Assembly: GCA_014898415.1 (NCBI GenBank)
Contig: RCTD01000003.1
Span: forward strand, 1,364,001-1,428,000
Length of the DNA: 64,000 nucleotides
Direction of reading: 5' to 3'
Origin: Stromatinia cepivora
Lineage: Eukaryota > Ascomycota > Leotiomycetes > Helotiales > Sclerotiniaceae
Shown here: in pieces, positions 35,769-47,158 of the stretch
How the letters are laid out: each line of letters begins with the position of its first letter
Numbering within the stretch: position 1 is the first letter of the stretch
The notes under the pieces: model-generated
Told to the model about the DNA's origin: nothing
Databases searched by the model: none
The model's input: only the letters and a program-made list of their open reading frames with translations
Program-made: the position numbers and the translations under genes

Positions 35769-38700
35769 TGTTGGAAATGAGGCCATCATAGGATTAGAAT
35801 TGAGGTCATGTGATCACTGGCGGGGATAACCTCAATTCTACTCCTACTAGAATTATAAATCCTTAGTTCAACCTATATAATCAACAATACTACTACTTCC
35901 TGTACCAAAAATTAATAGATTATGAGATCCAATTGTATAATAATAATTAGAAAGTAAAGCAAATCAAAAAAGGATTAGTATAATTAATAAAGATAAAACA
36001 AAATGAAAATCAGAGTTTTCATATAGTATTATCGAAGTAAAATTGAAATACAATAATATAGCTTATAATTTATAATATTATAAATCAGAGTGGAAAGCAA
36101 TCTGTATAATACTGATATAGAATTATAATAGAAATAAAAAGTAAGTTTGTATAATTATAAGAAAATATATTATAATATAATTTTATAAATTTTTTTATTA
36201 TTTTATTTTTATATTTTTTTATTATTCTGAATTTATTTATTATATATTTTTTAAAACTGTTTTAAAAATCTAAAAACTATCTTCGATATTTATCAAACAA
36301 CAAGAAACTTTTATAATATCGGAATCAAATAATCTTTCGAAATTCGATCAAAACAATTATAAACGATAATTTAAATAAATGAAGATATAATTGAAAGGGA
36401 AAGGATGATTTTATATAATTGATTAAATATTAAACGAATATATATAGATTACAGAATCCAATATAGTATCTATTTATAAAATCAATGATTATATATATTA
36501 TAATATCGAATTGAAATCGGAATATTTAAAGGATGAAGTGAATATATTATTATATATTTGTATAATATTTAATAATAACAATGAAATCTTTATTAATGAA
36601 TATTCAATAGTATATATATTCTAAAGATATTTTAAATCAAAATATATCAGAGTTAATACAATTATAGTTAATATATATATAACGATGATCCAGAATTTTA
36701 AATTTCAATCCGATATTTATTCTGATATGATTATTATCGAAATCTAAAACAAATTGAAAGAGTATAAAAGGAAATTAGGAATTATAAATGAAAATTATTG
36801 ATCAATATATTAAGATATTATTTTATTTTTGATTTTAATATATAATCTTTTAATTAATTATTAAGAAGTAATAGATATATTGGATATCCAAATCAATTTT
36901 AATATTAATAATAAGATCAAGTATTTATAAATTAAGAAATTTTGTTTTAAAGATAGATCAAAACAAATACAAATTATAAAAAGATCTAGATATATTTTTC
37001 GATATCAAAAATCAAATTTCGAGATTCCAAATAATACTTGCGATTTATATCAAAAGAAAGGTTATTATATATAAGATTATTTATATTTAATATAAATTAA
37101 TAAATTCTTTTACAATTACTTTTATTATCAAAAAAAAAAAAGATTATCGAATCCGAAAAAGATCTATTTTAATAAGAAAGATTAAATATATTTTACTAAT
37201 AATATCTTTGAATCAAATTCCGATATTAAGAATATAATAAAGGAAGATTATAATTTGATAAAGAAGATTATTAATAAAACTTCCTTTAACAAATAATATA
37301 TTAATATAAATATTTCTTTATATATATCTAATTAATCTTCATTATTCAAATCAATAGATTTTATTATTAAATAAAGAATAAAAGTTGATAAGGAAATGAT
37401 ATATTGTTGTTATTGAGATTTAATGGATATAGTATATAAAAATAATTCTAAGATATTACTTTCAAATATATTATATATATTAAGATTAAAAATAAATTTA
37501 TTGTTAAAAAAAAGGATTTACGAAATAAAACTATAAAAAGAATTCAACTTTTATTATATATATTTCAAAAAGAACAATAAGAAAATTATCTATACTAAAA
37601 TACAAAACGGAATATATATAATTTTATATATAACTAAAGAATATAAGAATACAACTCTTTATTCGAGTATATATCAAAATAATCAAAAAAAAGGTTTTTC
37701 TTCAAAAATAATCAATAATATTAAAGATATCAATAACGAATTAATATTCAAGAAGAAAGAAAGATATCTATTATAATATCGAAGATTCAATTATCTAGAT
37801 CCAGATAAAATCAAGAATTTATATAAGGTATTCAATATAATCAAATCAATAAAAATCTCAATTAAATTAAATATTTGTAAAATATATATATTTATCAAAA
37901 TAATCAATTATATTTTGAAGCAATTGAGTTTATATAAATCAAAGAGATTCCAATTTATATATTTCGATATTATAGGACTATTTTTAAAATCGATTCAAAG
38001 GAATCGTTATTTTATATTGATTATCAATAATTATATAAAAGTAAATTGGATTATATTATTTAAACAAAAAAACAATACAATTTAAATATTGAAAACTTAG
38101 AAAAAAAAGATGGAATTAATTATTAAAGAAAAGATTATTATAATTAAGATTGATAATATATCGAAATTCCTATAAGTTATTTATAAATGATTATTAAGTA
38201 TATAATCCGAAGTTATAATAATTGCTTTTTTATATCAAAACAAACCTGCAAAACGGAATATAAGGATTATAAAAGTAAATATAAAAATAATATTAAAAGA
38301 AACTGAATTATTATTAGAGTTTTGGGATAAAGTTATAGAATATAATATTTATATCAAGAATCATATTAATATTGATTTTAATATAAATAAAATAAATCGA
38401 TTCTTTATAAAAACTTTTACAAATATAATATTAAATATAAAGATATATAAAATTTGGGGGAGCAAATATTATATTTATATCAATTTCAAGATTATTCCGA
38501 AAAAACAAAGATACAATAAATTATAGAACATTTCGAAAATCAATATATTTTTAGGATATTCAAAAGTTATGAACAAATATATCAAAATATATTCTTCAAA
38601 ATTAAATTATACATTTTGATTAAATAAAATAATTATAGATAAATCTCATCGAAAAAGAGATTTGGATCTTAAATTAAGAAATTATAAATTAGATTTATAA

Positions 38701-41185
38701 GAAATAAAGAATATAAAACCAGATCAAAAACCTTATAATAGATCAATAACAAACAAAGCACTTTTTCTATTCTTAATATTAAATGCAATATCTATATTAT
38801 CTTTATTTTAAGTATTCTCTTCAATAAATATTATATCGAATTCAATAATTGTATTAAACACTTTAATTGTCGAATTGAAATTAAATAAATTAAATATATC
38901 AATATCAATATATAATAAAAATAAAGATAACAATATCTAGAAAACAAATCAAAAATCTTTTTCCAAAAATACTTCAGATATTGAATTTATTATTCCAAAG
39001 ATTCTAATCCAAAAATCAACTTCTATAAATTTTGAATTTATACTGAAAGCAAAATTTAAGATTATTTTAAATTTTATTAACAAATTTATTTCAATAGAAT
39101 TAAAAAACAAAATAAATCCATAATCATTTAAAACCGAATAAAAGAATATGATAAATTTTGAAAACGAACCCTTAAAATATCTAATACGAAAACAGAAAAG
39201 AAATATAAAACAAAATCCTGAAAAAAAATAGAAAAATAAGATTATAAAAATATTGATTATAATATCTATATAAATCAAAATTCAAGAAAATATAAAATAT
39301 ACTATAATTATAATCCCAATTATTTACAAGATAAACCCTTATATCAAAAACAAAATCATTTCAGATTTCATAATTTTATTGATAAATATAAATAATACAG
39401 AAAATATAATTTATCCAATCAAAGAAGTTTTAGGAATCAAAATATTAAGAACTTATAAGAAAGCAATATCGAATCAAGAATATTCTGAAAAATAAAAAAA
39501 AGCTATTCAAAAGGAAATTATATCTTTGATTCAAAATAATATTTGAGAAGAATATATATTTTCTAAAAGAAATAATTTGATTTCAATAAAATAGATATTT
39601 ATAATTAAAATTAAAAATAACAAAATAAAATGATTCAAAACAAAATTAATAATTCGAGGATTCAATTAAATATTAAAAAAAGATTATAATAAAATATTTA
39701 TATTAATAATAAAGCTAAATATATTCAAATTATTCTTAATTATTATTACAAAGGAAAATTTGGAATATTTATATTTCGATATCAAAAATATCTTTATTGA
39801 ATTATATTTAAAAGAAAAAATCTATCTCAAACTATTTTAAGATATTAAAATCGAAAAAGGATATATATTATAAACTTTACAAAGTCTATATAATTTAAAA
39901 CAAATTAAAAAAGATTAAAATTTATTATTAAAGAAAAAACTTTTAAATATAAATTTTATACAAAGTTTAATAGACTTATATCTATATACATCCAAAGATT
40001 ATAATATAATATTACTAATATATATCGATGATATCATTATTATATTATATATATTATTACAAATCATTTAATTCAATAAAAAATTATCAATTCATTTTAA
40101 TATCAAAAATCTAAAGGAAATTAATAAGATTCTAAATATTAAAATTATTTATAATAGAAAAATATATATATTAACCATAAATCAAAAAGAATATCTCGAT
40201 ATTATATTAATGAAATATAATATTACATATAAATAATATCAAATCAAGAAATTACCAATAATAAATTATACCCATCTTTAATTAACAACCAATAATAATG
40301 AACTAACAAATATAAATGAATATCAATAACGAATAAAAAATATGATTTATTCAATAATATACATTCAACCAAATATAAAGTTCTCAATTGGGAGATTTTC
40401 ACAATTTATAACAAAATCAGCAAAACATTATATTATAGCTTTAAAGAATCTGATACGATATTTATAATCAACAACCAAACAAAAACTATAATTCGGGTTA
40501 AAGAAAGTACAATTTAATATTTGCAAAGAATACAATATACTTAATAATACAATAAAGATATATATAGATATAAATTGAATTAATAATAAACATAATCGGA
40601 AAAGTGTTTCAAAAAGAATTATGATATTCTATAAAAACTTTATATCGTAGATTAACAAGAAACAAATATCTATAATTATCTTTAATATGGAATCAGAATA
40701 TATTACAATAGCAATATTCATTAAACAAAAAAGATGGATTATACAAATACTCAAAAATCTATTTAGATCAAATTATATTGGAAAAAACAGAGATACAATT
40801 CAAATACTTAATAATAATCAAAGCATTTTAATTTTAATCAAGAATCTATATTTATATAAACAATCCAAATATATAGATATCAATTATTACTTCATCAAAG
40901 ATTTAACAGAAAAAGAGAAAATCGCTATTAATTATATCAATACATATAATATAATTATCGACAGAATAACAAAACCTTATGTAAAGATTGTTTTCGAAAA
41001 GTTCAAGAAAATGTTAGGATTAGTAGTCTAAAAGGATCGAATAGAATATCCTCAATGGAAGAGTATTGGAAATGAGACCATCATAGGATTAGAATTGAGG
41101 TCACGTGATCACTGGCGGGGATAACCTCAATTCTACTCCTACTAGAATTATAGATCCTTACTACTTCCTGCACCAAAAATTAACA
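35769..41185 (+). mobile_element. LTR retrotransposon Copia-C (Ty1/Copia)
   Basis: A 5,417-bp element with LTRs at 35769-35917 (149 bp) and 41064-41185 (122 bp), flanked by AAAAC (35764-35768 and 41186-41190). Both LTRs share a deletion relative to Copia-A (GATCACTGGCGGGGATAAC replaces a longer segment), so the deletion predates insertion. The 3' LTR has a further deletion of about 27 bp that arose after insertion. Confidence 0.92.
36480..41031 (+). pseudogene. Copia-C gag-pol polyprotein, decayed
   Basis: The clearest part is the RNase H C-terminus at 40687-41031 (MESEYITIAIFIKQKRWI, NNNQSILILIKN, SKYIDINYYFIKDLTEKEKI, DRITKPYVKIVFEKFK), matching the terminal segment of Copia polyproteins that carries the SKHIDIRYHFIR-type block. 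The catalytic block YIDDI at about 40020 keeps both Asp residues. Integrase remnants lie at 37930-38170. The stop at 41029-41031 lies 32 bp before the 3' LTR. Confidence 0.85.
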
Positions 41186-44100
41186 AAAACAAATATTAAA
41201 TTTATATTCGATAAAGTATATTAAAATATATTCAATATTTTAAAGAAAAAACTTATCTCCACTTTATTCCTGCAATATTATAATCATCGACTTTTTTATA
41301 TACTTGAAATAGATATATCCGATAAAGTAATTATTAATATATTATTACAACAATATAACAAAGATTAATTTCCTGTAATTTATTTCTTCAAGATTATAAT
41401 TACTGTTGAATTGAACTACAAAGTTTATAATAAGGAAATACTATCAATCATTCAATCTCTTAATCATTGAAAAACAGAATTCATTAATTTACTATATAAA
41501 ATCAAAGTTTATATTGATCATAAAATCCTCGAATATTTTATAACTATCAAAATTCTCAACATCTGATAAATTCGCTAAATAGAAATTCTAATCGATTATA
41601 ATTTCATCATTATATATCATTCTGAAAAAGATAACCCTTTTATCGATGTTTTAATCCATCGAATCAATAAATTGGATCTTCAAAACTATACCAAAAAGAA
41701 AAATCGCCTTCAATAATTTATTAAAGATAATCAAATTGATATTGAAATCATAAAAAAAGCTTTACAAAAATACTATTTAAATGAAATAACAATTATTAGT
41801 ATCGATTTGAATAAAATCATTTTTCAATTCAATTTAATTAATTATATTATCGAAGTAAATAAAATTATAAATAATTTATTAATATTTAGAATACAAATTA
41901 CCCAAGATTATAAATATATATTATTCCAAAATGATCTTTTATTCTACAATAATTATTTGGTAATACTTAATATCGATAATCTTTGAATTTATTTGATTTA
42001 TAAAACTTATAATTCTATTTCCATTATTTATCCTAATATAAGCAAAACCTATCTTTTATTATTTCAACAATATTATTAGCCCAGAATATATAATATCGTA
42101 GCTAGATATATATACAATTATTATATTTACAAATACAATTCCGTTTTATACAATTATACCCCCGGTTTATTATATCCATTTCCGATTCCTAATCAAGTAT
42201 AACAATATATTATTATAAATTATTATAGCTTTAATAAAGATAAATATAAATATAACAATATTTTAATCATTATTGATCGATTAACAAAGCAAACTATCTC
42301 TATACCTTATTATAAATCAATCGATATTCGAATTCAAGTATAACTATATTTCTATTATATATATCAATATTATAATCCCTTTAACATTATAATATCGGAT
42401 TGCAATCCCCAATTTATATTACAATTCTGAAAAGAATTCAACCAAATCCTAAGAATCGATTTCAAATTATCCACTACTTATTGTCCCCAAACCGATAATC
42501 AAATTAAAATCTATAATCAATATCTTCAATAATAATTAAAATCGTTTATTAATTATTATCAAAACGATTAATCAGAATTCCTATCTATAATGAATTATAT
42601 ACAATTTACTCTTTCATATGATTCCTTAGAAGGGTTTACATTCTACGAAACTTTATACAGGTATACACCGAAATGTATATAAAAATAAAAGAAAAACATT
42701 AATAAACTAATAAACAATATAAATATATATAATACTTATATATATATATAGAATACAATAGATTAACTTTCGTATAAATAAAAGAAAGTTTATTGTATAT
42801 CCAAACCAAGATATCGAAATCCATAAATATTCATCGATATAAGATCGATTTCGATATCAGAGATTATATATAATTCAACATAAAAAGTTACTCTATTTAA
42901 AGATTATTTAAAAAACTGGATTTTCTGATTCAAAAAAGATTCAAGATTATTGATCGATCTGAAAGCTCTTTTAAATTCAAATTCCTAATTATAATAAAAA
43001 TTCATTCTGTTTTTTTTTTAGATCGATTATGCAAAATATATAACAATTCTTTTTCTAATTAGATACTCGAATCATTTCTGTTTATTAATATAATTAATAA
43101 TTCGGAATAAAAAATGGAGAAGATTTTAATAATAAAGAAAACACAAAAAATTCTATTATATAGAATTTCATAATTTAATAACAATACCGATTTTATTTGA
43201 TATTCTACTTTCAATCTTAAAATATCACTACACCTCCTGCACAATTTTCATTTGGTCAATCCAACATTGTCTAATCCTTCCAATCAATTAATTGATTAAA
43301 TAAAGCTTTATAAAAACAAAAAGAATAATTATAATCATATAGATAACAATTTATTTATAAAACTAAGGGAAAGAAAAGTGTTCTTCAATTCAGCAAACTA
43401 AATATTATGATTTTATAATAGTATATATATATATATAATTGTAAAAGGATCAAAAATCTATACAAATTCGAGGGAATTTGATCGTATATATATATAGCCC
43501 GAATTCTATACAACAAACGAACTACCACCATTAAGATAATACGAAAGCAATATATTTCAAAAAACTTATATCTATAATCATTTCAAAAATCATACAAAAG
43601 AAAGTTTGAACATAGTAAAAACGAAATATAATATCATTTTTATCGATTTTATTCAATTTGATTGATTTAATCAATTTGATCGATTAACTTAATCGATTTC
43701 GGAATTGATTATATTAACCATTTATCATCATTATATTATAATTCAATTTCCTTCCCTTTTCTATTAAAACTTTTTTCTTTCAAAAATTCCCCAAATCAAA
43801 AAGAATATAAATCAATATTAATTTAACCAATTGATAAACGATTTGATCAATTCATTCGTCATTTTGATTAATTTGGTCGATTAATTTGGTCAATTTGGTC
43901 AATTTCCAGTAAATTAATCAAATTAATCAAAATGACCAATCTAATTGATTTAAAGCTTATAAACCTTTACAAAATCTGGTTTCCGATAAAATAGCAATAG
44001 AATAAAAGAATAAAACATTCGAAAGCAAGCTTTTCTAAAGGGGAAAATAGTATTACAAATCGTGAACTATAGAAGGTTAACCACATGATACCTTTTATCT

Positions 44101-44333
44101 TCCATATCAATTTATAAACTAATCATCTGTACATATACATTACGAATTATACAATTTAATATAATAAAATAATAACCCTAATAATATATATATATAATTC
44201 TATAATCCATAAATAGATATTTATATATATATATCTAATCACTCCTTATGAACCATAATTCTTCAATTATAAATTCTAAGAAACATAATTGACCCTATTT
44301 ATTCAGCTCTACTACGGCTCTTGTGCGTCACAA

Positions 44334-44565
44334 AAACCATTATAGATCTATCGATATTGTATTGTAGACTTTTTTGTAGAACTATCGATATTATATTATA
44401 TACCTTTTCGTAAAACCATTATATTATATTGTATACTTTTTCGTAAAACTATTGTATTATATTGTATACCTTTTCGTAAAACTATTGATATTGTATTATA
44501 TACCTTTTTGTAAAATCATTATATTATATTATATACCTTTTCATAAAACCATTATAGATTCATCG
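44334..44565. repeat. 34-bp minisatellite, right part
   Basis: Continuation of the array at 31773-31871 beyond Gypsy-2, with units at 44352 and 44386 and then shortened variants lacking CGAT. Frames read from it (a YYIPFxK-like repeat) are by-products. Confidence 0.8.
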
Positions 44566-44789
44566 AAATCCTTTCAACTCTTCAATTTCTTTATTTTTAA
44601 TTCTATAATAATCAACCGAATTAAAATTTCAATAAAGAACTCTATACAACAATTAAATCCATAATAATTCCTTCAATAATGAAATTATAATATTTATATC
44701 TTCATTTTATAAAATTCAGTATTTTAATTTCTTTAAAAACTCTTCAATATCATTTAAAAACTTTTATATATATATTCATTTTCGATTTA

Positions 44790-45020
44790 TTTTCAATTCG
44801 ATTTCAATACAATTTCGATATAATTTCGATAAATATATTTTCGATTCGAATTCGATAAATATATTTTCAATAAATATATTTTCGATTCAAATTCGATATA
44901 CTTTCGATTCAAATTCGATAAATATATTTTCAATAAATATATTTTCGATTCAAATTCGATATACTTTCGATTCAAATTCGATATATTTTCGGTTTGAATT
45001 CGATATATTTTTGATATAAT
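44790..45020. repeat. 63-bp tandem repeat
   Basis: The block TTCGATTCAAATTCGATATA recurs at 44881 and 44944, exactly 63 bp apart, with shorter related units on either side. On the minus strand this gives a 21-residue repeat containing NRKYIEFESK. Confidence 0.85.
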
Positions 45021-45482
45021 AAATAAAAAATATTGATTTCGAATTCGATATATTTTTATTAAATATATTTTCTAATATAATAAATAAAGAATATTAATAT
45101 CTCCCTTTTTAGATCGATATTTTTATCGATTTCAATAATTTTATAGATTTAATAAATAATAAAAGAAAAGGATTTTCAATTTGTTTTTTCTTTTAAAATT
45201 TGAAATATAAAATATATTATATTTATGAATATATCAATTTAAATTTATATCAAATAATATCTTTAATATAAATATCATTTCGTCTTCAATTAATATACTA
45301 ATTTTCCAATATAAATCCAACTATTTATAATCAATTTTCATTAATAATTCTTTAAAATTATACAAAAACTAATTTCATTCTTCCTTTTGAAAAAAACTTA
45401 ATATTCTATCAAAAAAAAAAACTTCAAACATTCCATCAAAATTCTATTTAAAACAAAAATATAACTATTATTATTTTTAACT

Positions 45483-46102
45483 TTATTTATTATACTGCTT
45501 AAAAATAATATCAAAAACTTTATTATCATCATTATTATATATAAATCCATTTATTATACTCCTCAAAAATAATATTAAAAACTTTATTATAATTTCAATT
45601 TCGATATCTTCAATTTCAATATCTTCAATTTCAATATCTTCAACTTTAATATCTTCAACTTTTCCAACAACTTTTATATTCAAATTCTTCAATTTTCCAA
45701 TAAAATCCTAAAAATTCTTTATATACTTTCGTTTTTTCATCCTTTTGTTTGAATAATTTATATAATTTAAAAATTCGTTTTCGAATTTTGTAAAATAGAA
45801 TAAAATTCGATTTGTATATTATATTTATATCTTTCGAATAAATCTTTTCAATTCTTTTTCTTGTTTTTCTTGATTTTTTTAATTCAAAGGTTTTTTGTAG
45901 TATTTTTATAAATTTTTGATAATATTCCGAAAGATTTTCGAAAATTCGGTTTGAAATCAAATTTATATATATTTTGAAAATAAATTTCGAAAGGTTTTCG
46001 AAAATTCGGTTTGAAATCAAATTTGTATATATTTTGAAAATAAATTTCAAAGGTTTTCAATAATATTCTGAAAAATTTTCGAAAATTTATTTCTAAGCTC
46101 AA
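45483..46102 (-). pseudogene. Unrecognised decayed coding sequence with 20-residue repeats
   Basis: I do not recognise this protein. The minus-strand frame is open from 46050 to 45655 apart from its ends and contains a 60-bp (20-residue) direct repeat with units starting near 45929, 45989 and, less well, 46073. The repeat reads FKIYTNLISNRIFENLS. A basic segment follows (KKSRKTRKRIEKIYSK), and then a 15-bp repeat at about 45600-45662 gives an EDIEI repeat. It lies inside the 191-bp-LTR element, close to its presumed 5' LTR and on its presumed sense strand, where gag would be expected. Repeat periods of 60, 63 and 15 bp, all multiples of three, favour former coding use. It could equally be non-coding satellite. 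Confidence 0.4.
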
Positions 46103-46254
46103 TTTATATATATTTTGAAGATAAATTTCGAAAATAAATTTCGAAAAGTTTTCGAAAATTTTTCGATAAGATTCGAAGACTTTTATAAATTAAAAAAATA
46201 AAATTATTTTCAAAATTAATCAATAAATTGTTCTCAAAAATTAATAAAAAAAAT

Positions 46255-46446
46255 TATAAAAATTACAACAAAGAATCGATTAATATTCGAATAACAATAA
46301 ATTTGAATTTAGAATCAAAACTTTTCATTACTTTCTTTCTTATAATATTAAAGAATTCCCCTTTATATAAATGAAAACTCTTCAAACTAGTATATAATTC
46401 GGCCCGCTTTCGGCTAGCCCTAGTTTCGTAGTTGAGGTTCGTAACA
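46255..46446 (-). repeat. 192-bp LTR, right copy of the 191-bp-LTR element
   Basis: It matches 31495-31685, including the core AAAACTTTTCATTACTTTCT. Its outer end (GTAGTTGAGGTTCGTAACA) is well preserved. It abuts, at 46447, the tail of a Gypsy LTR. Confidence 0.85.
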
Positions 46447-46694
46447 ATTCAGCTTTATTACGGCTTTTATATATTATATTTGTTACGTATACGTACAACG
46501 TGATCGATTCGAGCCCTAGTCGGAATACAGCATTCCCTGAATAGGCTAAGTGAGCTCTCAATCTATATATATATAATCATATAATTCTATCTTTCGATTT
46601 ATAGCTTTTAATTTTAAAAGATATTCAAATTATTCGGCCATTGTATCACATTATTAAAAACTCCTCGAAATAAAAAATCGAATAATATATATAT

Positions 46695-46986
46695 TGTGAA
46701 AGAGGTAGGTCGAGATACATGCGTCCCGATAGCACGCTATAAAGGGAAATGGGAATTGGAACTGATCAGATTATATTGTAAAGGCTTCAAATAGTAAAAC
46801 TAATAGATTTAGATAATGATTTGGATTGTATACAAATGGAATACAAAAAGATTAATAAAAAAACGATTGATTCTTTTTAAGGAAAGGGAAGTAAAGCTTT
46901 TTCTTATATCTAATTATAAAGAGTTATATAACTATATAATTATGAATTAGCTATATATTAGACCTTGATATCCCAACTTTCTTATA
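46695..46986 (-). repeat. 3' LTR of Gypsy-4
   Basis: The outer end (GTCCCGATAGCACGC near 46725) is preserved; the mate has ATCCCGATAGTATAT-like sequence there. The inner end is AT-shifted. Confidence 0.92.
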
Positions 46987-47158
46987 CTCTTCCCTTTTTT
47001 GGAATATATATTCTATTTAACCTTAGGATAACTATAAAAGGTAAAAACCAAAGAAATCAAAAGACAATTAGATTAAGAAAAGCCAATTAGAATATCAATA
47101 AATTAGAATGGTGAACAATTTTTAAGATTGTTTTAAAAAAACAGTATATCTTAGATTC

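Larger units (their letters stand above)
32700..43170 (+). pseudogene. Gypsy-2 gag-pol polyprotein, decayed
   Basis: Gag-like sequence runs roughly 32700-33500, followed by protease roughly 34000-34270, where an ILGRPWLSE-like block is readable with Trp as a stop. Reverse transcriptase starts at 35026 (KIVKEYIINNL, then LRFYINFRLLNS). The catalytic block at 35443-35454 reads YFDN, so the second Asp is lost by a G-to-A change. Copia-C interrupts after about 35768. The frame resumes at 41191 with RNase H and an integrase carrying CPQTDNQ at about 42480-42500. The integrase tail corresponds to that of Gypsy-1 at 6369-6563. Confidence 0.82.
31872..44333 (+). mobile_element. LTR retrotransposon Gypsy-2 (Ty3/Gypsy), split by Copia-C
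   Basis: The LTRs lie at 31872-32151 and 44051-44333, flanked by AAAAC (31867-31871 and 44334-44338). Same family as Gypsy-1, opposite orientation. AAAGGGGAAAATAG directly precedes the 3' LTR. Removing Copia-C and one AAAAC leaves about 7.04 kb. The outer ends are preserved (GAATCGTGAACCACAGGAGG on the left, GGCTCTTGTGCGTCACA on the right), while both inner ends are mutated. Confidence 0.92.
31495..46446 (-). mobile_element. Element with 191-bp LTRs, split by Gypsy-2; pairing uncertain
   Basis: LTR-like repeats at 31495-31685 and 46255-46446 read, on the minus strand, TGTTACGAACC or its mutated form to ATTCTCACA, with a TTTATATAAAGGGG promoter-like block in the middle. Inside the left one the minus strand reads GGAAAAAAGGG, a plausible polypurine tract. 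Removing Gypsy-2 leaves about 2.1 kb of interior made largely of tandem arrays. The flanks (ATTTT on the left, ATTCA on the right) do not match, so either the two LTRs come from different copies or a rearrangement has occurred. No protease or polymerase motif is seen in the interior. Confidence 0.6.

Noticed and set aside
31867..44338. Shared AAAAC duplication of Gypsy-2 and Copia-C as a sign of a common target preference
   Set aside because: Two events in A-rich DNA are too few, and the other insertions use different sites (ATTGC, CAAAC, TTTTT, ATATA, TAATT, ATATT, AAAAT).
31760..44565. CRISPR-like array of regular repeats
   Set aside because: The 34-bp units are contiguous without spacers and the setting is a eukaryotic transposon nest; it is a minisatellite.
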